From assembly GCF_013523125.1 (NCBI RefSeq), contig NZ_JAAMQJ010000013.1:1-64000 (forward strand): a DNA stretch of 64,000 bases, given 5' to 3'. The stretch is from Pseudomonas entomophila. GTDB lineage: Bacteria; Pseudomonadota; Gammaproteobacteria; Pseudomonadales; Pseudomonadaceae. The notes under the pieces are model-generated. The model did not search any database, had not been told where the DNA came from, and saw nothing but the letters and a program-made list of their open reading frames with translations. Below, in pieces: positions 1 through 7,194 of the stretch; within the stretch, counting starts at the first letter, position 1, and each line of letters begins with the position of its first letter. Both the position numbers and the translations under genes were made by a program.

Positions 1-207
1 GGCAGCAACGAGAACACGAACGGCCTGCTCCGGCAGTACTTACCCAAGGGCACCGATTTGTCGCTGGTTAGCCAGGAGCGGCTGGACGAGATTGCCGACT
101 TGCTCAACACCCGACCTCGTCAGACATTGGGCTGGAAATTCCCTGTTGAAGTGTTGACGGATCATCTGCAACTGCTGGCAACCAATCGGCTCAACATTAT
201 CAACTGA
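1..207 (+). CDS. IS30-family transposase, C-terminal fragment (cut by window edge)
   Basis: The window opens inside a reading frame whose 68 visible residues are the C-terminal end of an IS30-type DDE transposase. It has the family-typical [18 protein letters not shown] stretch (the E is the last catalytic acidic residue), then [20 protein letters not shown], and stops at 205-207. In this family the enzyme cuts and rejoins the ends of its own insertion sequence. Only the 3' end is in view, so whether the element is intact cannot be judged. It borders an A+T-richer block of defence-like genes. Confidence 0.9.
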   Translation, partial: GSNENTNGLLRQYLPKGTDLSLVSQERLDEIADLLNTRPRQTLGWKFPVEVLTDHLQLLATNRLNIIN

Positions 208-240
208 CTGTTGCACTTGGAACCTGAGGCCGCCGTGTCG
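1..240 (+). mobile_element. Right end of an IS30-family insertion sequence
   Basis: The transposase stop is followed at once by CTGTTGCACTTGGAACCTGA (207-226). This resembles the terminal inverted repeats of IS30 relatives, which usually lie within a few bases of the transposase stop. The outer boundary near 235-240 is an estimate, because the left inverted repeat and the target duplication are outside the window. Confidence 0.6.
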
Positions 241-329
241 ATCCTGAGCGTCCTGCGTCTCTGGTACTCTGTGACCCCTAGAGTAAAGCACTTATTCAGT
301 CAGGAAACATTCATACGCTTGGAGGCAAT

Positions 330-1541
330 GTGTACCTTACCATTATGAGACCCGAAATCGTCGATTGGGTTGCGATGCTTTCAGGGGGGCTAGGAATCCT
401 GCACTGCGATATATCGAGGTTGGACAGCACGGTGCTGATCATCAAAGCATCGAAAGAAACGATCCTCACGGCCAAGGTTAATGGTGAGTTCAAATTCTAC
501 CTGGCGCCGGTGCAGATTGGCGGTAAGAGCTGCCTGGCGGTGATAACGGCATTCTTTGACGACCCTGATAACCCCCTCACCATCCTCTCCCCTCTAATCG
601 TAAGCGAGCGCTTACCTCAAGACCTGGAGCGCTTGCCGGATGCATTCAACGTTTGCTTTTTTGACGAGCAGAATCGTGAAGTCTTTGCCTGCAAAGCCGA
701 TGCTGAGTTGACTGACTTCCGAAAGGCTTTACAAGCATGTGTCAAAGCTGCACGTAGCGAAGGTAGTCACCTGATGGAATGCGCGGAACGTTGGTTCGCT
801 CAGCGCACTGAGTGCGATGATCTGAAAGCATTCACAGTGAAGCTGAACGACATCCTGTGCCCGCGCGAGCTCGCTCATTACAATTTGCGAGAAGACGACC
901 ATCGCTATCTAGGATCACGAGGTTTCTCGTGCACCACGTTGCGCCGACCCGAGCCAGGGTCACAACAAGAGTTAGATATCGTCATGCTCTTGCAGCGCGT
1001 TTATGCGCCTAGCCGGATAGTCCACTCCCCTACAAAGGTGACGGACAACGAGGAGCTGGTCGACATCGCGGTGGCTGGAGCCCATTACACCTTGCTCATC
1101 CAAGCGAAAGACAGTCCTAACACTGACCAAACGCTGAGGACATCTCTCGCGCGTAAGCAGAGTAAGTCAGTAAGTCAGCTTAAAGGGGGGCTTTCACAGC
1201 TCGGGGGCGCAGTGTCGTGCATCCGACGAACCACAAGCCTGGAGCTCAAGCTCGCGGAAAAAGATAAACTCGACATTGATCTGTCTGCCCGTCCTTTGAT
1301 AGGCGTGGTCATCGTGAAGGAACTTTTTCCCGGCAAGTTTGATGCCTACAGCGATCTGGCCATCAAAACCATGAAAAAACTTAGGTTGCCTGTAGTTTTC
1401 TTTGACTATCCAGAGTTTGAGCGAATGACTCGGCACTGCACATCTGAGGCGGAGTTGATTTCGGCCTTTGATCAGATCCTCGAGGTCGCGATCGAGACTG
1501 GAATTTACCCTCGAATGAGCTTCGAAACATCCCAGGCTTGA
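330..1541 (+). CDS. Hypothetical protein with possible PD-(D/E)XK nuclease-like core
   Basis: This 403-residue protein is not one I recognise. The start is taken as GTG at 330 because GGAGG lies at 321-325; the next in-frame ATG is at 345. The middle (about residues 235-290) reads EELVDIAVAGAHYTLLIQAKDS, then a basic helix with RKQSKSVSQLKGGLSQL. An acidic residue in a strand, a second strand ending in IQAK and a following basic/Gln helix is the layout of PD-(D/E)XK nuclease folds such as restriction endonucleases and DUF4268-like proteins. No signal peptide or membrane segment is visible. It sits alone between the IS30 end and the minus-strand RES gene. The nuclease call is inference only. 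Confidence 0.6.
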   Translation: MYLTIMRPEIVDWVAMLSGGLGILHCDISRLDSTVLIIKASKETILTAKVNGEFKFYLAPVQIGGKSCLAVITAFFDDPDNPLTILSPLIVSERLPQDLERLPDAFNVCFFDEQNREVFACKADAELTDFRKALQACVKAARSEGSHLMECAERWFAQRTECDDLKAFTVKLNDILCPRELAHYNLREDDHRYLGSRGFSCTTLRRPEPGSQQELDIVMLLQRVYAPSRIVHSPTKVTDNEELVDIAVAGAHYTLLIQAKDSPNTDQTLRTSLARKQSKSVSQLKGGLSQLGGAVSCIRRTTSLELKLAEKDKLDIDLSARPLIGVVIVKELFPGKFDAYSDLAIKTMKKLRLPVVFFDYPEFERMTRHCTSEAELISAFDQILEVAIETGIYPRMSFETSQA

Positions 1542-1712
1542 CTATCGCTAGCAAACAATGCGGCTCAACGGTTAATGAGGACGAGGCCAGCGCGTCTGCC
1601 TCAGACCTAATATGCGGCAGCTGTAGATACCAGCTAGAGATGGACTAGGACATATGGAATCTGCCCAAGCCGCTGTACACCCGCCTTGGAAAACCGGGGC
1701 GAGTACAGATTA

Positions 1713-2423
1713 TCAGAAAATCTCATCGTCATCATGGGTCACGGCGAAGCCGGACAGGTCAACGTCGAATGCCCTGTTCAGCTGCAGAAGCACGCGATCA
1801 TCGGGTGGATCTTCTGCGTCGATACATCCTGAGGCATCTGCAAAAATGACGATCGCCTTGGCTCCAGTCTTGGAGCTTGGGTAGATGATCCCATCAATTT
1901 GATGATCATCGTCGGTGCGGTAAACGTGTCGAAAGTACTCGGTGACGACCTGGGTGGGAACATACTCAGCATGGGCACGATCGCTTCGTTCGATAGGCTT
2001 CATGAAGTCCTCAATGAAGTCTCTCATGAAGCGGTAATACGCTCTCAGGCTCTGCAACTCCGGATCAAATAGGCTTGGTACGAAGAAGGATTCAGACAGG
2101 TCAACAACACGTAGATCCCTGACGGCCGAAAACACACCAGTAGCAGCTTTCTTTGCCGATTTTTCCGAAAAGTCAAAGGTCTCACGTACAGCGGTGGCGA
2201 GATCGAACGCGCCATGGAACATGGGTATTCCGACAGGACTCATCCTGTTCGGCATATTTGCATACTCGGCGGGCGGCGGCCCAAGATCACTGGCACGACG
2301 AAGATCGACTTCGGGTTCAACTATACGAACTCGGAAGATAGGTAGGCCAGCCGGCACCGTGCTGATCAGCTGCAGCTTCTTAGCCACGCTTCCTATCGCT
2401 TCGAGAATGTCGACAGGGTTCAT
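1713..2423 (-). CDS. RES-domain protein (NAD+ phosphorylase/NADase fold), downstream half of a split HEPN-RES gene
   Basis: The 236 residues contain a RES domain: an early arginine in FRVRIVEP, the segment MPNRMSPVGIPMFHGAFDLATAVRE with the family Glu in AVRE, and the late YVPTQVVTEYFRH and IDGIIYPSSKTG stretches. RES proteins of known function (MbcT, ParT-type toxins) attack NAD+ or transfer ADP-ribose. The ATG at 2423 has no convincing Shine-Dalgarno sequence. It lies in the same reading frame as the upstream gene, separated only by TAG and three sense codons. HEPN/RES proteins of this type are normally one polypeptide, so this is most likely the C-terminal half of an interrupted gene, or a product of stop readthrough or re-initiation. 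Confidence 0.8.
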   Translation of the reverse strand: MNPVDILEAIGSVAKKLQLISTVPAGLPIFRVRIVEPEVDLRRASDLGPPPAEYANMPNRMSPVGIPMFHGAFDLATAVRETFDFSEKSAKKAATGVFSAVRDLRVVDLSESFFVPSLFDPELQSLRAYYRFMRDFIEDFMKPIERSDRAHAEYVPTQVVTEYFRHVYRTDDDHQIDGIIYPSSKTGAKAIVIFADASGCIDAEDPPDDRVLLQLNRAFDVDLSGFAVTHDDDEIF

Positions 2424-2432
2424 CTCGTCGTG

Positions 2433-3011
2433 CTAGTCAGCAGCATAGGATGTGTTGACCGCTTTGTAGAAAACGAAACGCGCCGTGTGAATGATGAATC
2501 GACTGAAGCTCTGCCAGCCATACACCAGCGTCCGGTCTATTGGCAATGAATAAGGATCTGTCTCGCACCACGGTATGTCATGAATGGCGCCGGCAATTGT
2601 ATCCAATACCTCTTCTGGGCAATCCGGGCCATGGTTGTACATGAGTTCCCAGGCGTTACACACATTTCCTTGCCATCCGCCCTCACGGGTTTCGTACGCG
2701 AGCCCCTCATTCGCGGCATCACCCCACTCGAGCAAAATACTTTTGTACACGTGCTCAATGACATGGTTCATGTCGGCAACTCTGCAGGTCTTATTGCAGT
2801 AGCTGCATATCCCTATCGACCAGTTGCTCCTAACGATCGTTTGGAGGCACTCATCCTCAATGCAGCGTGCGCAAACATATGTATCGTCAACGAGCGAGTA
2901 GCCGCGCTCCATTTCCTCTTCCATCAGCCTCTTAATCCCGCCCATACCACTGACCTCCCTAGGCCCCCAGGCACCGCAGTAGAAACGAATCACCTTCGTG
3001 GATCGCATCAC
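2433..3011 (-). CDS. HEPN/RES N-terminal-type zinc protein, upstream half of a split HEPN-RES gene
   Basis: The 192 residues contain two zinc-finger-like pairs, CARCIEDEC (about 47-55) and CSYCNKTC (about 69-76). They are followed by a helical region ending in WQSFSRFIIHTARFVFYK. This is the pattern of the N-terminal HEPN-associated domain that precedes RES domains. Translation ends at TAG (2433-2435), but the frame continues through CAC GAC GAG into the ATG of the RES half. A full-length fusion would be about 430 residues, the size I expect for an intact family member. The promoter region is shared divergently with the gene at 3160. It may be inactivated by a nonsense mutation, or the amber codon may limit RES toxin production. 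Confidence 0.75.
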   Translation of the reverse strand: MMRSTKVIRFYCGAWGPREVSGMGGIKRLMEEEMERGYSLVDDTYVCARCIEDECLQTIVRSNWSIGICSYCNKTCRVADMNHVIEHVYKSILLEWGDAANEGLAYETREGGWQGNVCNAWELMYNHGPDCPEEVLDTIAGAIHDIPWCETDPYSLPIDRTLVYGWQSFSRFIIHTARFVFYKAVNTSYAAD

Positions 3012-3083
3012 AGCTAGCGATTTAGCTCGGTGCGCAGCGCCCTATCGCACCACCTCCGATAAACCAGCGCATGCTTAACTGAA

Positions 3084-3125
3084 GGTTGACATTCTCAGAA
3101 TTATGCACAAAAATCACGGTTGACA
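3084..3125 (+). promoter_or_regulatory. Tandem GGTTGACA boxes upstream of the unknown/ImmA-IrrE pair
   Basis: Two direct copies of GGTTGACA occur at 3084-3091 and 3118-3125, 34 bases apart. Each is followed by A/T-rich sequence with AGA and TTAT. Each holds a perfect -35-like TTGACA. The copy at 3120 is followed by CTATAGATTATTTG, which could supply -10-like sequence. The position just upstream of a two-gene operon encoding an XRE helix-turn-helix protein suggests an autoregulatory operator or twin promoters. This is inference from position and repetition. Confidence 0.4.
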
Positions 3126-3159
3126 CTATAGATTATTTGCACGCTTTTCGGAGAAATGC

Positions 3160-3780
3160 ATGCTTGAATATCAGCATCCAAGCGAGCTTGAGCCAAAGCT
3201 CAGCCGCGCCCAACTCGACGTCGTCTGCAACAACCTCTTGGATGCTGCCTACAAAGCACTCGAGGCTACATCAACTGAAGATGACACCAACTGGACGAAG
3301 GGGGTTTTTCCTTACGGCCGCATCCATGGTCGCTTTAAGCGATTGCATCGTGACGGTGACCTCCCTTGGTTCAAGCTCGTCAACAACACGCTGGATTACA
3401 CGATCAGCATTGATGGGGTTTTGATGCAGGTGGTGACGGATGATCCGGACACACGCAAGAAAGGATATCGCGTGGAGAAGAACGTCGTTGAGCTCTACCA
3501 CGACAGTTTGCTTGGGCCAGCCACTGACGGGAACGTTACCTGGCGATTGTATGTCGACAGCGATAGGAACCCAGATGGCCCAACGCTGACCGTCTCTGTC
3601 TTGGGCTTCGATACCAACCACAATGTCATCAGCAAGTGGACACACAATTACGAACTTCTGGTTTCTGTCCGCACCACTGAACTCTCTCCTGTTGTTGAAT
3701 TTGATGATTCTCTGCCAGTTCGTCGCGACAAGGGCGCTGGGCAGAGAGAAAGAAAAGACGCTGAATTGAAAGATGAATGA
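3160..3780 (+). CDS. Hypothetical protein paired with HTH-ImmA/IrrE peptidase
   Basis: This is a 206-residue soluble protein of unknown family. The start is supported by GGAG at 3150-3153, six bases before ATG. The N-terminal half is helical with a short WTKGVFPYGRIHGRFKRL segment. The middle is strand-rich (FKLVNNTLDYTISIDGVLMQVV and LTVSVLGFDTNHNVI) and the tail is highly charged. It overlaps the downstream HTH-metallopeptidase gene by eight bases, so the two are almost certainly co-translated. In such pairs the ImmA/IrrE partner often acts as antitoxin or as a stress-activated protease on its neighbour. That would make this protein a toxin or protease substrate, but nothing in its sequence proves a role. 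Confidence 0.75.
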   Translation: MLEYQHPSELEPKLSRAQLDVVCNNLLDAAYKALEATSTEDDTNWTKGVFPYGRIHGRFKRLHRDGDLPWFKLVNNTLDYTISIDGVLMQVVTDDPDTRKKGYRVEKNVVELYHDSLLGPATDGNVTWRLYVDSDRNPDGPTLTVSVLGFDTNHNVISKWTHNYELLVSVRTTELSPVVEFDDSLPVRRDKGAGQRERKDAELKDE

Positions 3781-4891
3781 CACAACAGGCCTCCTGCCTC
3801 TAGGTGATGAGTTTTCACCCGACAAGCTCCGTCTCGCCAGGTGCGCGGCGGGGCGATCTCTCGCAGAAATCGGTGAGCTTTTGGATGTGACCCGGCAGTA
3901 CGCTCATAAGCTGGAAATCAACTCAATTCCTAACCAGAGCCAATTACGTCGGCTGTGTGAAATCCTGAAGGTGCAGGAAGGTTTCTTCTTCGCCCCCCGC
4001 AAGAGTGGCGTGGAGCTTGAGCAGTGCCACTTTCGAAGCGTGCGTACGTCGACCCAGACCCTCAAAAAAACCATCGCGGCTCAGGTAGAGATGTTTGAGT
4101 TGCTGGTTGATGAATTGGATAAAGAGGTAGCGTTCCCCGTAGTAAACTTCCACGCGATCGAGGATCCGGTTTCCGGCGCAGGGAAAATCGAGCAGGTAGC
4201 CGAGCAATTCAGACGAGAACAAGGGATAGGCTTGGGCCCCTTATCGAGCGTAACCAAGCTCGCAGAAAAGATAGGCGTACTCGTAGTGAACCTGGCAGAG
4301 GCGGATGATCGAATCGATGCATTCTCGTTGTTCAACAAGCGACCTCTCATTGTTCGAAACACTTCGAAGGTCAACCCAGGGAGGCAACGCTTCGACCTCG
4401 CTCACGAGCTAGGTCATCTAGTGATGCACCAAGGCATCGAGACAGGCTGTCATGCCACTGAGGAGCAAGCTAATCAGTTCGCCAGCGCCTTGCTGATGCC
4501 AAGGGCTAGCTTCGCTGCAGAGTTCCCTGCAATGAAAGGCAAGTATCTGAATTGGCCGGCATTAAAGGATCTCAAGCTCCGCTGGAAGGTTAGTTTCAAG
4601 GCCTTGATTTACCGTGCTCGTACTTTGAATCTGCTGACCGCAGATCAGGCGAAAAGCGGATTCACGTACCTCGCTCGGAAAGGTTTTACCAAGCACGAAG
4701 AATTCGATGAACTGATTCCAATGGAGGCTCCCCTCCTCGTTCAGCGGGCGATTGACCTTCTAGACTTTACAACTTGGAATCGAGTGCTTGCCTGCGCTGG
4801 ACTGACAAGCGAGATGGTTAAAACAAAATTCATGTTAACGGTGCCAGCCTCGCCGCTGCGGCTTGTCGATTTCAACCATGATCAGGTTTAG
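3773..4891 (+). CDS. XRE-family HTH and ImmA/IrrE metallo-endopeptidase
   Basis: The 372 residues begin with an XRE helix-turn-helix (about 17-68: KLRLARCAAGRSLAEIGELL through QLRRLCEILKV). A long middle region is followed by the M78 zinc-peptidase core with DLAHELGHLVMH at about residue 210, where HELGH is the HExxH zinc site, and then the family ANQFASALLMP segment. Family members (ImmA, IrrE, PezT-linked regulators) cleave or displace repressors during DNA damage or phage stress. The gene overlaps the unknown 206-residue gene by eight bases. The GGTTGACA repeats upstream of the operon may be its own operators. The call is firm; the substrate is unknown. Confidence 0.92.
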   Translation: MNDTTGLLPLGDEFSPDKLRLARCAAGRSLAEIGELLDVTRQYAHKLEINSIPNQSQLRRLCEILKVQEGFFFAPRKSGVELEQCHFRSVRTSTQTLKKTIAAQVEMFELLVDELDKEVAFPVVNFHAIEDPVSGAGKIEQVAEQFRREQGIGLGPLSSVTKLAEKIGVLVVNLAEADDRIDAFSLFNKRPLIVRNTSKVNPGRQRFDLAHELGHLVMHQGIETGCHATEEQANQFASALLMPRASFAAEFPAMKGKYLNWPALKDLKLRWKVSFKALIYRARTLNLLTADQAKSGFTYLARKGFTKHEEFDELIPMEAPLLVQRAIDLLDFTTWNRVLACAGLTSEMVKTKFMLTVPASPLRLVDFNHDQV

Positions 4892-5001
4892 CAAAGATTA
4901 CATCAGTTCCACGATTTTAATGCCCATTGAAGAAGAAGTGGCTTAAAAGCATTTGAGCATTGGGCACAAGCGCCAAGCTCTTTCATGGAGTGAGTCATCG
5001 C

Positions 5002-6156
5002 ATGATAGCAGTTCTAGACGACAGCACGGATTCTCCCGGCACCCATGCTCTAGTCATCGGCATAAGCGCATACGAACATCTTGTGGGCACTAAAGGTGTG
5101 ACAAGTGAACAGGGCCAGGAATCTGGCCTCGGACAACTTACCGCTCCTGCAAGGTCAGCTTCTTGCTTTGCAAACTGGTTAATGGATGGCTATCGCCGAA
5201 AAGATGCGCCATTAAAAAGTTTACGAGTGCTCCTTGCGCCCGTCAGTGAAGATGAAGTTCCGGAAAACCTAAAGCATTTATTAGGAAGCGGTTCAATACC
5301 TAACAGAAAAAATGTCGGCCAGGCCTTCAGTCAATTTCGAATTGCCGCAGCAAGCCACCCCGATAATGTCGCAATTGTTTACGTAGCAGGCCATGGAATA
5401 CAATTTACCACTACCGGGGCGGTGCTTCTACTAAACGATTTTGCTGATCCCGATCACGAGCATGAACGTTATCGCGGAGCAGTCGACATGAGAGCTATGC
5501 ATGAAAGCATGACTTACGACGACAATGCTAAATCTCAGTTCTGGTTTGTAGATATCTGCAGACAACGGCCACCAGAAGCTAGTGAATTTGAGAAGCTAGC
5601 TGGCGTGCTGAAACATGACAAAAAAATCATAGGCGCGGTTCCATGCTCGCCTTTGTTTTTAGCAGCATCCACTGGAGAGCAAGCATTTGCTAGAATCGGA
5701 CAGCTAACACTATTCTGCGAAGCATTGATGCTCGCGCTTGCTGAAGGCCATGCGGCATCCTCTGAAGGAGAGCGAGCATCTCCATGGTTGGTAACAACCA
5801 GCGGGCTGCAAATGTTTTTGAGAAGAACTGTCAAACTACTGGCAGATGAACGTGATGAAAGCCAGCTGACTGAATGCACAGGGGTGTTTAATGACGAAAT
5901 ATTTCATGAGTGCGTTTCCGCACCTGCGGTTGACCTGACCGTCCAGGTTAAAAGCGGACTGCCTGCATTCGACTATATGGCGAAGATATCCCAATTGGAT
6001 AGGATTCTTTTTGACAATCACTGCGAGTGGCCTCTCAACACGAGGGTTCCTGCCGGCTTGTACAAGATAGAGGTTACAACTCTATCTACTAGCGAAAAGG
6101 ATTCAGACCACCTCAATCTTACGCCCCCAAGCCGCTTGAGGGAGCTACCGCTATGA
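5002..6156 (+). CDS. Caspase-like (peptidase C14) protein with C-terminal beta domain
   Basis: The start chosen is ATG at 5002, preceded by GGAG at 4987-4990, giving 384 residues; a TTG at 4960 would add 14. The caspase fold is clear: HALVIGISAYEHL at the first strand, LTAPARSASCFANWL, the catalytic His in VYVAGHGIQ (about H131) and the catalytic Cys in FWFVDICRQRP (about C186). Both dyad residues are present, so it is probably active. The C-terminal ~90 residues look like a separate beta-sandwich with NTRVPAGLYKIEV. There is no signal peptide. The gene overlaps the next by four bases (ATGA). Prokaryotic caspase-like proteases often serve as suicide effectors in antiphage systems. That role is inferred here from the neighbours. 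Confidence 0.88.
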   Translation: MIAVLDDSTDSPGTHALVIGISAYEHLVGTKGVTSEQGQESGLGQLTAPARSASCFANWLMDGYRRKDAPLKSLRVLLAPVSEDEVPENLKHLLGSGSIPNRKNVGQAFSQFRIAAASHPDNVAIVYVAGHGIQFTTTGAVLLLNDFADPDHEHERYRGAVDMRAMHESMTYDDNAKSQFWFVDICRQRPPEASEFEKLAGVLKHDKKIIGAVPCSPLFLAASTGEQAFARIGQLTLFCEALMLALAEGHAASSEGERASPWLVTTSGLQMFLRRTVKLLADERDESQLTECTGVFNDEIFHECVSAPAVDLTVQVKSGLPAFDYMAKISQLDRILFDNHCEWPLNTRVPAGLYKIEVTTLSTSEKDSDHLNLTPPSRLRELPL

Positions 6157-7193
6157 GCACTACGATTTCACAAGAACCAAACCTTAAAATTAAGGTTAAG
6201 TCAAAATTCAATTATGGCGGACGAAACACAGAGATTGACATCAGGGATAGCGAACTTATTCTAGTAAAAAAAGCAACAACCGAGCGAGAATTCTGTTTAC
6301 CTTTTGGATTGTATGAAATCAGCGCGTTTCTTGGGGATGGTAAGCGAGCAGCTAAGGTCATTGAGATATTACCAAATTATGTTGCAGAGGTAACCTTCGA
6401 GCCTGAATTTGACCCTCAGCCCTCCGCTCCTGGAGATGATCAAGAGTTCAGAAGTGTTTCAAGGCTTGAGCAAAGTGACAGCCAAAATATCAAGGTAATT
6501 GATACAGGCTCAGATTTCAGCATATATCCAACTGATAAGTATTGGATAATTCAGCACAAAGCATCGATGCATCATGTTTCGGTGCTGACATGTGTCCAGG
6601 ATGACAATAGAATTCAAGTAAGCCTCCCAATCAGTGAAGGTCACGTCTACTCTGTCACCTGTCACGTAGGTAGAAGTTCTAGCCCTTCCTATTCCCCTAT
6701 TGCTGTCAATATCTCGCAATCTCGATCCATCGCATTCGGATTGGAAAGCATGCTAAAAAGTGGACAGATTACTAAAGCTGCCACTGTGGCAAGTAATGCA
6801 TTGGAGACACTAATCGATACTTTCATAGATCCAACAGGAGCACTCCTCGCAGCGCTAATATTATACAAGACAGGTAAAATCAATAGCTGGGAGCAGAATC
6901 TTCTCAAAAGACTTGAGCAAAGTCACAGCTGGCTACCAGATTGCAAAGTCATATTAGCATTACACTTTGCCGCGAATGACAAGTCCGCAGATGCCCTCCA
7001 GTTAGCCTGCGAAGCGAGCAAAGATCGCATCCTTTTGACTGAAACTTTTTCGCTATTGCTAGACTTATTGAGATACTGGCCTGACGCAACCGCCAACAAG
7101 GAAAGAAATGATGCGTTGAGTCGAATGGCGCAAATAGCCCCTTTAGTGAAGTGGGATTCAATGTATTTAACAACTATCACAAAGAGAATTTGA
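6153..7193 (+). CDS. Unknown protein linking caspase-like and MBL-fold genes
   Basis: This is a 346-residue protein of no family I can name. The N-terminal ~85 residues are strand-rich with FCLPFGLYEISAFLGDG, echoing the PAGLYKIEV stretch at the end of the upstream caspase protein and resembling PEGA or carboxypeptidase-regulatory beta-sandwiches. A second strand-rich region (about 115-195) is followed from about residue 200 by amphipathic helices spaced like TPR/SEL-type repeats (ATVASNALETL, GALLAALILYKTGK, KVILALHFAANDKSADALQL). It starts inside the caspase gene stop and ends one base before the MBL-fold start. It is plausibly the adaptor or sensor of the operon. Composition is A+T-richer than the core genome. 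Confidence 0.75.
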   Translation: MSTTISQEPNLKIKVKSKFNYGGRNTEIDIRDSELILVKKATTEREFCLPFGLYEISAFLGDGKRAAKVIEILPNYVAEVTFEPEFDPQPSAPGDDQEFRSVSRLEQSDSQNIKVIDTGSDFSIYPTDKYWIIQHKASMHHVSVLTCVQDDNRIQVSLPISEGHVYSVTCHVGRSSSPSYSPIAVNISQSRSIAFGLESMLKSGQITKAATVASNALETLIDTFIDPTGALLAALILYKTGKINSWEQNLLKRLEQSHSWLPDCKVILALHFAANDKSADALQLACEASKDRILLTETFSLLLDLLRYWPDATANKERNDALSRMAQIAPLVKWDSMYLTTITKRI

Positions 7194-7194
7194 A

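Noticed and set aside
1542..1712. Short plus-strand frame 1654-1884 overlapping the RES gene end
   Set aside because: It is antisense to the RES-domain coding sequence and has no ribosome site.
2433..2435. TAG in HEPN-RES read as pyrrolysine, or a programmed recoding site
   Set aside because: Pseudomonas has no pyrrolysine machinery in general, and no stimulatory structure or conserved context is evident. A nonsense mutation or re-initiation is simpler.
4960..5001. TTG start for the caspase-like gene
   Set aside because: ATG 5002 has a well-spaced GGAG, and the caspase fold begins after it.
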